Shown: positions 55,355 through 64,000, counted from the first letter of the stretch. The stretch is DNA of 64,000 nt from Alkalihalobacterium elongatum (GCF_019024285.1 NZ_WMKZ01000001.1:372001-436000), one strand, 5' to 3'. Numbers and translations are program-made. The notes: a model not told the origin generated them from the letters alone.

Positions 55355-56308
55355 CTAGATGGTTCTTTCTAACTTTTGAATTCTGTCCTCAATAGGAGGA
55401 TGAGTGGAAAAAAGTGATGCCGATTTCTTAGAGAAATGGTTATAAATATAGGACGACTTCAGATTATTTCCTCCAAGCTGTGCTTCATATTCAGATTTAC
55501 TATAACGCGGACGATAACCACCAATTTTAGATAATGCGTTAATTAATCCTCGATTATTAGAGACCATCCGAACTGCTTTCGTATCTGCCATGTACTCTCT
55601 TTGTCTTGAGATTGCTGAAGAAAGTAATGCAGAAATTACTCTTGAAAATACTAGAATAATTAGCACAACAACAAATAATAGGGCTGTACTTTTACCATTA
55701 TTATTGTTGTTCCTTGATCTTCCTTTTACCCGCATGTTGCGGTAGATAATTTCAGCTAAAAGAACGAAAGAGGATGTGAGGGCGATCGTTACAGCTTTTA
55801 ACCTAATATCGTAATTAATAATATGGGCAAATTCATGGGCCATAACCCCTTCAAGCTCTTCCTCATCTAGCATATGTAACAAGCCTTCTGTTACGCCTAC
55901 AATAGCGTTATTATGGTTAAATCCAGTGGCAAAAGCATTAGGTATGTTAGTCGGAATAACATATATTTCAGGCATTTTTATGTTACACCCTACCGATAAT
56001 CTCTCAACAATATAATAGAGAGTCCTTAACTTCTCATCCTGGGCATCTTTCGTAACTAATCTGCCGTTTATGCTTTTTTTGATCATGAACTTGAACGTTA
56101 CAAAATTAAATAATAAATAAGCACCCGTAATAGCCATCGTAATTAACGTAAAATAAATAACATTTCCTTCAAGGTACCCATAAAGTGCACCTGCACCGAC
56201 AATAAGGGAGAAAAAAACGATCAGTAGCAGGATTGAATTGAACTTATTCTTCCTAATTTCTTCTCCGGACATTAAATATCGAAAATCTTTTTCACGATTT
56301 TTTATCAT
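55355..56308 (-). CDS. M48-family membrane metalloprotease (HtpX-like)
   Basis: A 317-residue protease with two N-terminal spans (about 25-70), the zinc motif HEFAH at about 158-162 (GVMAHEFAHIINYD) with the third ligand Glu in QREYMADTKAVRM, two further spans, and a C-terminal THPPIEDRIQKLE of the HtpX/Ste24 group. It degrades misfolded membrane proteins. Several starts are possible in a tight group (56317-56308); 56308 leaves the best AGGTGA spacing. It follows lemA without a gap. Confidence 0.9.
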   Translation of the reverse strand: MIKNREKDFRYLMSGEEIRKNKFNSILLLIVFFSLIVGAGALYGYLEGNVIYFTLITMAITGAYLLFNFVTFKFMIKKSINGRLVTKDAQDEKLRTLYYIVERLSVGCNIKMPEIYVIPTNIPNAFATGFNHNNAIVGVTEGLLHMLDEEELEGVMAHEFAHIINYDIRLKAVTIALTSSFVLLAEIIYRNMRVKGRSRNNNNNGKSTALLFVVVLIILVFSRVISALLSSAISRQREYMADTKAVRMVSNNRGLINALSKIGGYRPRYSKSEYEAQLGGNNLKSSYIYNHFSKKSASLFSTHPPIEDRIQKLERTI

Positions 56309-56317
56309 TACCATCAC

Positions 56318-56902
56318 CTATTTCGAACGGATGTCATTCACTGATAAATGATTGTATACCTTTCTTTCTTCCTCCGTAATTGAAAAAGACTCTTTAGGTG
56401 TATGGCCAAACTTACTAGCTATTAAGTTCGTTGGGAAAGAACGAATGAGAATGTTATAGTTCTCAACGCCGCCATTGTAGCCTGTGCGTGCATACGTAAT
56501 TTTTTCTTCAGCTTGTTTGATGGATGACATGGCATCTTTTAAGGAGTGAGCAACATTTGAATTAGGATATGCCTCCATTAGCATAGACATTTGCGGTAAT
56601 AAGGCGTTAACGTTTTCATTGGCCGCTGCCTTTTCTTTGACACTATTACTTGTTAGCCCTTTTCGTGCCAATAAAGCGGATTCAACAAAATCTTTCTCTC
56701 TGTCTGAACCGAGCTCAAACATTTGGACCACATTCGTTAATATTCGGTATTTAGCATCAAGTTGATTGTCAATATTAGACCAAGCGGTTTTTACATACTG
56801 TTCATGGCGAACGAGTTTGTTGTAGGACGACCATAAATAAATGATGACACTAACTGGAATGAGTATTGCAATTAATAAAAGAACTACAATGAGTGTTGTC
56901 AT
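56318..56902 (-). CDS. lemA: LemA-family membrane protein
   Basis: A 194-residue protein: N-terminal span (about 5-24), then the conserved SYNKLVRHEQYVKTAWSNIDNQLDAKYRILTNVVQMFE and VENYNILIRSFPTNLIASKFG. The family has a mostly external helical domain after one span. Its function is unknown, but it often accompanies M48 proteases, as here. Ribosome binding site AAGGAAGGG. Confidence 0.9.
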   Translation of the reverse strand: MTTLIVVLLLIAILIPVSVIIYLWSSYNKLVRHEQYVKTAWSNIDNQLDAKYRILTNVVQMFELGSDREKDFVESALLARKGLTSNSVKEKAAANENVNALLPQMSMLMEAYPNSNVAHSLKDAMSSIKQAEEKITYARTGYNGGVENYNILIRSFPTNLIASKFGHTPKESFSITEEERKVYNHLSVNDIRSK

Positions 56903-57272
56903 AAACTACCCTTCCTTTATTTTTTATTTTGTTTTAGATCTTTTGAAAAAGGTGAACGTTGAGTGGGGCTTATACTACATTTACGAACGGAATTTTGTTT
57001 GGTTTCAAAAAAAAGTTAAAATAAATCTTTTTGGTAAGCAAGCTTTTTGAAGTGTACAAAAAATAAATATTCCCTTTCAATTCTAATATATCCACCTATG
57101 CGTTTCCAATATTTCTATAATTTATTGTTTTAATTATAAATAATCTCGTTTTCACAGGTCTGATATTGGTGACTCAACCCAAAATTAACGTACTGGTCAT
57201 AGTAAAATTTTACTTAGCGGTTTTACCTTTTTAATGTTACTATAATTTCGTATTACGAAAGGAGAAGACAAC
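56903..57272. other. Divergent region, lemA to fsr
   Basis: 370 bp, AT-rich. No gene or regulator site could be seen; the only short ORFs lack ribosome binding sites. AAAGGAGAAG before 57273 belongs to the MFS gene. Confidence 0.45.
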
Positions 57273-58499
57273 ATGCAAGCACAAGCTCAACAACAAACAG
57301 TTCAACCTCAAGAAAAAACAATGTACAATATTTTACTTATTATTGGATTTGTTCATTTACTTAATGATGCGATACAAGCACTCGTACCCGCTATGTTCCC
57401 AATACTGGAAAAGTCAATGGGGTTAACCTTTACACAGCTAGGAATTATTGCCTTTGCCTTGAACATTACCTCATCACTGATCCAACCTGTCGTTGGATTA
57501 TATACAGACAAAAAACCTTCTCCATACGCCTTACCGATTGGGCTTTGCTTTACATTTTTTGGGGTACTCGGGCTTGCTTTTGCGCCGACGTTTTGGTTTG
57601 TCGTCCTCTCAGTTATCTTTATCGGATTAGGATCGGCAACATTTCACCCTGAAGGATCACGCGTTGCTTATATGGCAGCTGGCAAACGTCGTGGATTTGC
57701 TCAGTCCATTTATCAAGTCGGCGGAAATGCTGGGCAAGCGATGGCACCGCTTATTACCGCCTTAATCTTAGTACCATTAGGTCAATTTGGTGCTATTTGG
57801 TTTACGCTTATAGCTGCTCTAGCCATCGGATTACTCGTATATATCGCTAGATGGTATTCTAGGCAAATCATCGCAATTGCTAAAATGCCAAAAAAGAAAG
57901 TGACATCAGCAAAGATGAGCCCTGCTCACAAGAAGATGATTTTGTTTGCTATAAGTTTATTAATCTTTTTAGTTTTTGCTAGATCTTGGTTTCATGCTGG
58001 AATAACAAACTTCTATGCTTTTTACATTATTGAAAAATTCGGGTTAACCATCGCTCAATCCCAAGGCTATATTTTTATTTTCCTTTTAGCAGGTGCAATT
58101 GGAACTTTTGCAGGGGGTCCACTTGCAGATCGATTTGGAAAAAGAAATATGATTATGCTGTCAATGCTCGCCTCTGCTCCATTAGCATTAATTTTGCCGT
58201 ATGCAGGACCAACTGCAACTTACTTTTTATTAGGTATTATCGGATTTGTTATTTTATCGAGCTTTTCTGTGACAGTTGTTTACGCACAAATACTTGTACC
58301 TGGAAAGATCGGGACAGTTTCTGGCTTAATTGTCGGTCTTGCCTTTGGAATGGGTGCAATCGGCTCTGTAGCACTTGGCTGGCTTGCTGACCTTGTCGGC
58401 TTATCAAACACGATGATTTTTACTGTTTCCCTCCCATTGATCGGGGTATTAACATTCTTACTACCATCTGATCAGAAGATCGAGAAAATGAATGGTTAG
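57273..58499 (+). CDS. MFS transporter, fosmidomycin-resistance (Fsr) type
   Basis: A 408-residue, 12-span exporter. The opening HLLNDAIQALVPAMFPILEKSMGLTFTQLG, the VGLYTDKKPSPYALPIG loop and the GLGSATFHPEGSRVAYMAAGKRRGFAQSIYQVGGNAGQAMAPL segment follow Fsr (E. coli) closely. Fsr exports fosmidomycin and perhaps related phosphonates; physiological role is unclear. AAAGGAGAAG precedes the ATG. Perfect terminator follows. Confidence 0.9.
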   Translation: MQAQAQQQTVQPQEKTMYNILLIIGFVHLLNDAIQALVPAMFPILEKSMGLTFTQLGIIAFALNITSSLIQPVVGLYTDKKPSPYALPIGLCFTFFGVLGLAFAPTFWFVVLSVIFIGLGSATFHPEGSRVAYMAAGKRRGFAQSIYQVGGNAGQAMAPLITALILVPLGQFGAIWFTLIAALAIGLLVYIARWYSRQIIAIAKMPKKKVTSAKMSPAHKKMILFAISLLIFLVFARSWFHAGITNFYAFYIIEKFGLTIAQSQGYIFIFLLAGAIGTFAGGPLADRFGKRNMIMLSMLASAPLALILPYAGPTATYFLLGIIGFVILSSFSVTVVYAQILVPGKIGTVSGLIVGLAFGMGAIGSVALGWLADLVGLSNTMIFTVSLPLIGVLTFLLPSDQKIEKMNG

Positions 58500-58525
58500 T
58501 ATTTTCATTGCTTCTATATCATTAC

Positions 58526-58570
58526 AAAACCCATCAAACTCATGAAAACTTCACGAGTTTGATGGGTTTT
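58526..58570 (+). terminator. Terminator of the MFS gene
   Basis: A perfect 16-bp stem AAAACCCATCAAACTC/GAGTTTGATGGGTTTT with a 13-nt loop. Both arms could serve opposite strands. Confidence 0.9.
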
Positions 58571-58640
58571 ACTATTATCTGCTTATAGATAGCGTAAATT
58601 ACAGCCTTACAGAGCTATTTACGATCCTAATAATAAAATT

Positions 58641-58674
58641 ATGATCTAAACAAGCATTGACTTGTCTAGATCAT
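58641..58674 (-). terminator. Terminator of cvfB
   Basis: On the minus strand ATGATCTAGACAAG pairs with CTTGTTTAGATCAT (one mismatch), followed by AATTTTATTATT. Confidence 0.75.
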
Positions 58675-58708
58675 TAGTTAGCAAAATTCCTGCAATAGGA
58701 ATAATTCT

Positions 58709-59572
58709 CTATTCACTTTTTATTAGAAACGTCCAGTTTCCTTTTTGCTCTACTTTCTTTTCCTTCATCAACCTGCCAAGTGCGCGTTTAAATGCAGCCT
58801 TACTCATCCCAAAGTCTAAACGTATATCGGCAGGATCGCTCTTATCTGTATAAGGCATTTTCCCTCCACTACGCTCCAAATACGCATAAATCAACTCTGC
58901 GTCTTCACCTAGACTTTCTTGTTTTAAAGGAAGTAATGAAACATTCAGGCTTCCATCTTCCTTAACATCAATGACACGACCTGTCACAAGTTCACCAAGA
59001 CGTGGCTCCTCACGTCTTTGACTTTCATGTATAAAACAACGATACCCCTCTTCAGACAGCATAAAGGACCCTACTTTTAACGCACGATAGATGCGTCCTG
59101 TTATTTGCTGCTTATCCATCTCGAAAGTAGCTTCTTTCGCTATTTCTTCAACGGCCTCTTCTGTTACAAGTTGCCCAAGTAATCTACCTTTATAATCAAT
59201 TTTGAGTGTAATGAATAGTTGATCTCCAACCTTTGGCCAGACCGTTTTAAAAGCGGGTAAATCATCAACCGAAACGAGAATATCCTTTTGAATACCTATA
59301 TTAACAAAGACACCTAAGCGTGGATTAATATCAACAACTTCAACCCAATCGTATTCACCTAGCTGAATATTAGGGATCGTCATGGTAGCAGCGAGGCGAC
59401 CTTCTTTGTCATTATATAAAAATACTTCGACATCATCGCCTTCTGACACTTCACCTTCGATTTCATTTGTATGTAAGAGAAAGTCTTGTTCACCATCCGT
59501 TAAAAAATAACCAAATTCGGCTTGTCTTTCTATTCGTAGTTTGGCAATTGAACCTGCTTGTAATTTATTCAT
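58709..59572 (-). CDS. cvfB: CvfB-family S1-like RNA-binding protein (YitL)
   Basis: A 287-residue protein with S1-type OB-fold domains (LRIERQAEFGYFLTDGEQDFLLH at about 10-32; VNIGIQKDILVSVDDLP; VKEDGSLNVSLLP) and a C-terminal winged helix (DIRLDFGMSKAAFKRALGRLMKE). The family regulates virulence factor mRNA in staphylococci. ATG at 59572 follows AAGGGG; the ORF from 59617 adds unrelated residues. Confidence 0.9.
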   Translation of the reverse strand: MNKLQAGSIAKLRIERQAEFGYFLTDGEQDFLLHTNEIEGEVSEGDDVEVFLYNDKEGRLAATMTIPNIQLGEYDWVEVVDINPRLGVFVNIGIQKDILVSVDDLPAFKTVWPKVGDQLFITLKIDYKGRLLGQLVTEEAVEEIAKEATFEMDKQQITGRIYRALKVGSFMLSEEGYRCFIHESQRREEPRLGELVTGRVIDVKEDGSLNVSLLPLKQESLGEDAELIYAYLERSGGKMPYTDKSDPADIRLDFGMSKAAFKRALGRLMKEKKVEQKGNWTFLIKSE

Positions 59573-59741
59573 CTTAAAAAAACCCCTTATTCTATTTATC
59601 CACATGGAATTGACCAATGGTATATTTGACCAATGCCTTACCTATTATACCAAAAGTATTGTGCTTGCATACTATTGTTCCTAGTTTTCACTTTATTTCA
59701 CAAAGGATTGCTACTAAAATAAAAGATAGGTACTAATTAGT

Positions 59742-59948
59742 GTGAGGGTGTGGTTTACGATTAAGAAAAAATCCGTTTTTTATACGATATTCGGACTGCT
59801 GCTTTTAAGTAGCTTTTTTAAATATTTAGATGTGATCGTTTACAGCCGAAATGAAGCGAACGTTTTTCATTTCATCATGCTCCCCGCCGTTGCAATTGGC
59901 TGTATTTACTTTTTTATGCAGGTATTTGCCTATTATAAAAAGCTATGA
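59742..59948 (+). CDS. Small two-span membrane protein of 68 residues
   Basis: Not recognised. Two hydrophobic spans (about 11-27 and 43-62) with a charged loop (YSRNEANV). Possible starts are GTG codons at 59742 and 59748, with only weak GAGGG as ribosome binding site. Likely a small membrane gene, but confidence is moderate. Confidence 0.45.
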   Translation: MRVWFTIKKKSVFYTIFGLLLLSSFFKYLDVIVYSRNEANVFHFIMLPAVAIGCIYFFMQVFAYYKKL

Positions 59949-60054
59949 CCCTTTCGTAAAGGAACATAACTTTTTATAATTGTCTTTATTTAATAACGAA
60001 AACCAGTGGGGGATCAATTATAAGTTTCGTTTAATCGTAACCTTATTTCAGAGC

Positions 60055-60987
60055 CTACAATTTCTCCGTATTCTTAGGTCTTTTTCGAAGTTTATAAATG
60101 ATAATTAACGCAATAATTGTCACTGGAATGAAAATCGGTGAAAGACCAATAAGTAAAACAACAAGTCCTGAAAATAAAGCAATCGTATTATTGGTGGAAG
60201 CCATGAATAAACTTTTCGACTTTTCCCAAGTATTTAAGTCATTCCCTTGGATCGATGGGACATTCACTTTATTTTCTTGTAAATAAATAGTGACTGTTGA
60301 GAACTCCACATTTTTTTCTAAATAATTCATACGCCCTAATATTTGTTCGATCTCTTCTTGAACTTTTGCTAAGTCTGAAGATATTTTTAATAAGTCTTCC
60401 GTGTTTTCAGCGTCTTCCATAAATGCAAGTAAACGTTTTTCAACAACTCGTTTGGACCGTAACCGAGATTCTAAATCAACATATTCTTCCGTTACATCAT
60501 TTCCACTTATCATTCGATCGATTACTTTTACACTTGTAGACTCCACTTCAGTTAAAAATGCTTGGAAATGTTTTTGCGGTACTTTCACGATTAGATTACC
60601 ATGAATTTGTTGTTCTCCTGATCGATAAACCGATGACTCGATGACAAACCCGCCAAGCTTTTTTACTCGTTCTTGAATTGCAGCTTCTGATTGATGGTAA
60701 TCATTTACCTCAATTGATAAATGTGCATTGTAAATGACCATTCTCTCTGCCGCCGTACCACTTAAATTTTCATCATCAGAAACTGAAACATCCTCTATTA
60801 TTTCTTTTTCCGATGTGACCCCTCGAGTAGCCCCCCCACTATAGCTCGCTACTTCAGCAACCATATCCATTTCTCCAGCGTCTTCGCTCATTTCTGTCCG
60901 ATATTCATGACTGCTACACGCCGAAAATAGGATGCAAATTCCAAGTATTGCGATTAGAACTAACAATTGTACGTATGTTTTCCGCAT
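60055..60987 (-). CDS. DUF4349 lipoprotein
   Basis: A 310-residue surface lipoprotein: signal peptide with lipobox FSAC (Cys24), acidic linker, then DUF4349 (about 75-250, including YNAHLSIEVNDYHQSEAAIQERVKKLGGFVIESS and a coiled-coil RSKRVVEKRLLAFMEDAENTEDLLKIS), a C-terminal span (about 275-298) and basic tail. Such proteins often accompany envelope functions. ATG at 60987 with GGAG 9 nt upstream. Confidence 0.85.
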   Translation of the reverse strand: MRKTYVQLLVLIAILGICILFSACSSHEYRTEMSEDAGEMDMVAEVASYSGGATRGVTSEKEIIEDVSVSDDENLSGTAAERMVIYNAHLSIEVNDYHQSEAAIQERVKKLGGFVIESSVYRSGEQQIHGNLIVKVPQKHFQAFLTEVESTSVKVIDRMISGNDVTEEYVDLESRLRSKRVVEKRLLAFMEDAENTEDLLKISSDLAKVQEEIEQILGRMNYLEKNVEFSTVTIYLQENKVNVPSIQGNDLNTWEKSKSLFMASTNNTIALFSGLVVLLIGLSPIFIPVTIIALIIIYKLRKRPKNTEKL

Positions 60988-61162
60988 GAACTGCACTCTC
61001 CATTCGTTTCCGTTTTAACATTAGACGACCCTTTGCGGAAAAAAGTTACAAAAGATTTTTTTTAAAGATAAGAGCTAGAAAAGAAATTGTCTCGTAAGCA
61101 CTAACCTATGATATTGACTGCATCCTCAAGTTTTTCTTTTAATTATACTCATCGCTTTATTG

Positions 61163-61210
61163 AATAAAAAAGGCTGACTCAGCAGGTATGTTCCCTTTGA
61201 GCCAGCTTCT
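61163..61210 (-). terminator. Long-loop terminator after nrnB
   Basis: On the minus strand GCTGGCTCA pairs with TGAGTCAGC (one mismatch) around a 16-nt loop; six T follow. It has the same GACTCA/TGAGTC arms as others in this window. Confidence 0.75.
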
Positions 61211-61259
61211 TTCAATAGATCAATTGTCCTTATTTTATTGATGGAAAAGAAATCGTCTG

Positions 61260-62555
61260 TTAATGCGAAAATGGTCGATCCCCTTGTTCAGAAGGGTGTA
61301 TAGCTGGTTCATATGACACAAAACTCGTATCGTTCTCAGTAGCTGTACCGTATTGATCATTAACTTGCTCTTTTTTAATTGATTGAATCAATGTCTGCGA
61401 GAGGTAATCCACATAATGTTCGTCTCTTGCTAACCAAGCAGAATGATTTCTTTTTAAAAAGTACTCTGCTTCATCAAACGTTGTAAAGGTTTGTTCAATC
61501 ATCTTATCATTTCGATCAATACACCATTTATTTTCAGCGACTTGATAAACAAAAAATTGGTCTTCAAAATGATTCTCATAAAAACAACCTCTTTCCGAGC
61601 CCTTCAGGTTATATTGATTACGGAAAGCATCTGGTTTCATCGGCTCAATACGGAAAGTTTCCACAACAAATAGTTGATAAGCATTATCTGTTAATGGACA
61701 TCCTGACGCTTTCGCATGTCCTCCACCACCAAATTGCCCCGCGACTTCTGAAACATCGATATGATCATGAATTGTACGGAGACTAATTTTTTTCCCGCCG
61801 ACATTCATAATCGCTATGTAATCTATATGTGGATTTTCTTTTCCGAGTTCATTTCCTAATTCTGAATGATAACTTTCCGCATGGACGATGCCTACACACT
61901 TACTATCAATGAACGTCTGCACCATTTCTCGGCGCTTTCTGCGAACATACCGTTCAATTTTATTCTCTTCCATATCTAAGATTTTTGTTTCAAATTCATC
62001 AAAAGAAAAGCTGTCACTTTGTTGGAGTCGCTCCGCCATTCGCTCCTCAAAATCCTCAATCGAGATCATAAAGAAAAGGTCGTTCAGTCGTTTTGCTGTT
62101 TCGTTATTATTTTTTTCCCACTCCCACGTATCATAAAGTCTTACTAATTCAACAAACTCTTCCAATGCTTTACAAGGCTCCAACTGACCGTTGGCAACTA
62201 AATATTCGTAAAATAATGAGGTTGCTGCTGTTAATCTCCCATCTTCATATTCAACTTTTACACTTCCCCATTCGTAATCATTAAAATGTAAAGCTGTTTT
62301 ATGATGGTCAATTAATTTAGCTTTGCCCGTTTTTTTATAATACTCATTTATTCTTTCAGTATTTAGTTCATTGACTGATAGATCGGTTACTATGATAAAA
62401 TCGTCGTTTTTTGCACGCTCTAAAAAACGCTCAATCTGAAAATCTAACCCGCTAACAGAGTTATAGCGGACTCGCACTTGATCCTTAAAAGCTATCTTCG
62501 CCAGGATCCCGCAACCAACCCCGTCTAAATCGTTATGAGTAAATAAATGAAACAT
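61260..62555 (-). CDS. nrnB: DHH-family oligoribonuclease NrnB (YngD-like)
   Basis: A 431-residue phosphoesterase. Metal ligands include His7, Asp9 and Asp11 in THNDLDGVGC, the DHH motif at 83-85 (LIDHHKTALH), and the DHHA1 RNA-binding GQFGGGGHAKASGCPL (about 275-290). It degrades nano-RNA, capable of replacing Orn. The C-terminal 90 residues form an extra domain. AGGAG precedes the ATG by 9 nt. Confidence 0.9.
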   Translation of the reverse strand: MFHLFTHNDLDGVGCGILAKIAFKDQVRVRYNSVSGLDFQIERFLERAKNDDFIIVTDLSVNELNTERINEYYKKTGKAKLIDHHKTALHFNDYEWGSVKVEYEDGRLTAATSLFYEYLVANGQLEPCKALEEFVELVRLYDTWEWEKNNNETAKRLNDLFFMISIEDFEERMAERLQQSDSFSFDEFETKILDMEENKIERYVRRKRREMVQTFIDSKCVGIVHAESYHSELGNELGKENPHIDYIAIMNVGGKKISLRTIHDHIDVSEVAGQFGGGGHAKASGCPLTDNAYQLFVVETFRIEPMKPDAFRNQYNLKGSERGCFYENHFEDQFFVYQVAENKWCIDRNDKMIEQTFTTFDEAEYFLKRNHSAWLARDEHYVDYLSQTLIQSIKKEQVNDQYGTATENDTSFVSYEPAIHPSEQGDRPFSH

Positions 62556-62763
62556 CTCGTGTCACTCCTCATTGAAAGTTGTTTCATTATTATGTGACAA
62601 ATCCAGAAAATCCATCAATTTTTGAGAAAACACCTTCGCGATCAAGATGTGAAAGGAATTAGAGAAAACACTAACCATTTGTGTATTCGGAAGCTGTAAA
62701 TAGGAATAACTTGAAGTAATTCTTCACATGTTATTAAAAACAGGAAGTCTGGGAGGTTTTCTA

Positions 62764-63024
62764 GTGGGAACAAATGAGGAAATCGAACGTTTTTTAAATA
62801 AAGCACAAGATTTGGTTGATGATGGCTTAGATGAGCTTTTAGAAACAAAAATCATTCGTGAAAATGACCTTTCTGACTATTCGTATATTCAACACCAACT
62901 TCATGAATTAGTAGAAGAAGCAGATCAATTAATGGTGCAATTTCCTGATCAGCGAAGCAGACTAGCCGAGATACAACGAAAAATTAGAGAAATTCAAGAA
63001 GTTATGGTAAAAGGAATTTACTAG
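62764..63024 (+). CDS. Small helical protein (DUF2524/YtzC-like)
   Basis: An 86-residue, wholly helical acidic protein: ERFLNKAQDLVDDGLDELLETKII and a second antiparallel helix. Size and pattern recall DUF2524 (YtzC), but identity is not certain. The GTG at 62764 follows GGGAGG by 7 nt; the earlier ATG at 62728 lies before that site. Upstream partner of the next small gene (11-nt gap). Confidence 0.65.
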   Translation: MGTNEEIERFLNKAQDLVDDGLDELLETKIIRENDLSDYSYIQHQLHELVEEADQLMVQFPDQRSRLAEIQRKIREIQEVMVKGIY

Positions 63025-63035
63025 GAGGCAATATA

Positions 63036-63224
63036 ATGAACTATGATCAATTAAAACAAATTGTCTTATTAACTCAAGATGCGAAAGATTTAGGTTGGGA
63101 GTTTTTTATGGATGAGGGGCAATTAAAAGCACGTGATAACACGTACGCTCAAGATACCACAGCCTTTCAAAGTCAGGAACACTTTTTTGAATGGTTGGAG
63201 GAACAGTTTGATAAAAAAGATTGA
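63036..63224 (+). CDS. Small 62-residue acidic protein of unknown function
   Basis: Not recognised. An aromatic-rich, soluble protein (DLGWEFFMDEGQLKARDNTYAQDTTAFQSQEHFFEWLEEQFDKKD). TAGGAGGC lies upstream of the ATG. It forms a pair with the preceding gene. Confidence 0.65.
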   Translation: MNYDQLKQIVLLTQDAKDLGWEFFMDEGQLKARDNTYAQDTTAFQSQEHFFEWLEEQFDKKD

Positions 63225-63225
63225 G

Positions 63226-63278
63226 AAAAAGGCTGACATACAGTGAAAGTTTATCACCTCACTTTTGTCAGCCTTTTC
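63226..63278. terminator. Bidirectional terminator between two convergent genes
   Basis: AAAAGGCTGACA pairs with TGTCAGCCTTTT, with a nested hairpin in the loop (AAAGT/ACTTT). Confidence 0.85.
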
Positions 63279-63279
63279 T

Positions 63280-63735
63280 TTATGAATGATGAACCGTTTT
63301 TAAAAACAATAATTTTGTCCACTGATATAGATTTATTAATAATACAAAGCATGCAGATATGATAAGAAGAGTTCCGCCACCTTGATAGAACAATACGATT
63401 GTTACTAATCCTATAACAGTCATAATTGCGATACGAAGAAACGATTCCTCAAGCTCTTCTGTCTCTAGTTGCTGATAGATCATCTTACAAGCAGACATCA
63501 TACAAGCGGCTGCTAAAAAGTATAATCCCCCTGGTATTAGAAACTCATGGATAATATCAAAACTAAAAACAAACGAGGCTTGTCCTGCCCCAGCTAGAAT
63601 TGATTGAAAATACAATTGGATTTCATCAATCATTTGATAGAACGGGACATGATCTATATGACCAGATATTTTACTCCCGATAAATGCAAAAATAAACCCA
63701 AATATTACGAAGATAAATGGTAGAACGAAAACCAT
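63280..63735 (-). CDS. Unknown membrane protein of 151 residues
   Basis: Not recognised. Four predicted spans (about 3-20, 45-70, 100-118, 125-140). ATG at 63735 follows GAGGTG; a longer GTG start overlaps that site. Between a convergent terminator and the repeat. It could be a small stress or division protein; unknown. Confidence 0.65.
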   Translation of the reverse strand: MVFVLPFIFVIFGFIFAFIGSKISGHIDHVPFYQMIDEIQLYFQSILAGAGQASFVFSFDIIHEFLIPGGLYFLAAACMMSACKMIYQQLETEELEESFLRIAIMTVIGLVTIVLFYQGGGTLLIISACFVLLINLYQWTKLLFLKTVHHS

Positions 63736-63812
63736 CTCCACACCTCATTTCATTCTCTTTTCTATTAATCTATTCAAAAGAATAGATTTTAGAAGGAAAA
63801 AAGAGAAAAAAT

Positions 63813-63860
63813 GGTGTCAGGCACCTTTACCACTGTAATAGAGTAAAGGTGCCTGGCACC
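63813..63860 (-). repeat. 48-bp doubly palindromic dispersed repeat, copy 2
   Basis: Equals the reverse complement of copy 1 (13059-13106) with three differences: one in an arm (GGTGTC for GGTGCC) and two in the loop. On the minus strand it follows a gene stop by 23 nt and precedes a T/C-rich tract, the same context as copy 1. Confidence 0.9.
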
Positions 63861-63883
63861 GATTATATTGCCACCGATTATTA

Positions 63884-64000
63884 TTATTCTGATAGTTTGT
63901 ATGCTCTTGCTTCGTATGGGCGAAGTGCTATTGTGCTAATTGCTTCACTTTCTTGAACATCATAATTACTAATTAGTAGAGCGTACTGTTTGCTAGATAG
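63884..64000 (-). CDS. GH13 glucosidase-type enzyme, C-terminal fragment (runs off the right edge)
   Basis: 38 codons in the window end at TAA (63884-63886). The end IALRPYEARAYKLSE is typical of the C-terminal beta-domain of oligo-1,6-glucosidases and trehalose-6-phosphate hydrolases. It is a different gene from the left-edge fragment, because the intervening 500 residues are not there. Family is probable; exact activity is unknown. Confidence 0.7.
   Translation of the reverse strand, partial: LSSKQYALLISNYDVQESEAISTIALRPYEARAYKLSE

Overview
The window comes from a low-GC, endospore-forming member of the Bacillaceae, probably close to the alkaliphilic or halotolerant Bacillus group. Support for this: strong AGGAGG-type ribosome binding sites with frequent TTG and GTG starts; a tetracistronic spore germinant receptor operon; a SleL/YaaH-like cortex hydrolase; a GerW/YtfJ-family protein; and close homologues of B. 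subtilis mdxEFG, nplT, mhqR, nupNOPQ, ypcP, nrnB and cvfB. No rRNA or tRNA gene, CRISPR array, prophage or insertion sequence was seen. This is ordinary chromosome with short dispersed repeats.

Layout. Positions 1-7.7 kb are a maltodextrin locus: the start of an oligo-1,6-glucosidase gene at the left edge, a LacI-family regulator, a 33-residue membrane peptide not in standard gene models, MdxG, MdxF and MdxE on the minus strand, and a divergent neopullulanase. The roughly 790-bp divergent region holds at least four LacI/CcpA-type palindromes; one overlaps a good -35 box. From 7.8 to 16 kb there are a MATE exporter, an MntP/YtaF-like protein, RarD, a GNAT acetyltransferase, a CNNM/CorC-type protein, an unassigned permease and purT. 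From 16 to 23.4 kb: a guanylate-kinase paralogue, an overlapping hemD-like/LysR pair, an AEC transporter, a DDAH-like hydrolase, a phosphoesterase, a hotdog thioesterase and an aldo-keto reductase. From 23.4 to 32.9 kb: a heterodimeric ABC exporter, a GerW-like protein, cyanase, a VOC protein, a DUF1906 protein, a frameshifted LysM protein, a YckD-like protein, and the quinone-stress pair wrbA-like/mhqR with clear operators.

From 33 to 37.7 kb is the germinant receptor operon (order D-B-A-C) behind a sigma-G-like promoter, preceded by a VWA-like fragment. From 38 to 42.8 kb is nupNOPQ (nucleoside ABC uptake). From 43 to 50 kb: a base-excision-repair pair (Fpg/Nei-like glycosylase plus endonuclease IV), an aromatic-acid-exporter family protein, an HD hydrolase, several conserved unknowns, a patatin-like phospholipase and a DegV protein. 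From 50 to 57 kb: SleL-like GH18, the YpcP exonuclease, and a LemA/M48/PspA envelope-stress group with two unknown companions. From 57 kb to the end: an Fsr-like MFS exporter, CvfB, a DUF4349 lipoprotein, NrnB, small unknowns, and the C-terminal end of a second glucosidase-type gene.

The most unusual signals are non-coding or very small: a 48-bp doubly palindromic repeat present twice in opposite orientation; a set of terminators with long, internally folded loops; an orphan strong Shine-Dalgarno sequence in the mdxE leader; a six-codon coupled leader ORF before the AEC transporter; and the 33-residue membrane peptide in the maltodextrin operon. No wholly new system can be proven from sequence alone. 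The best candidates are the LemA/M48/PspA cluster with its unknown coiled-coil partner and the branched-terminator family.
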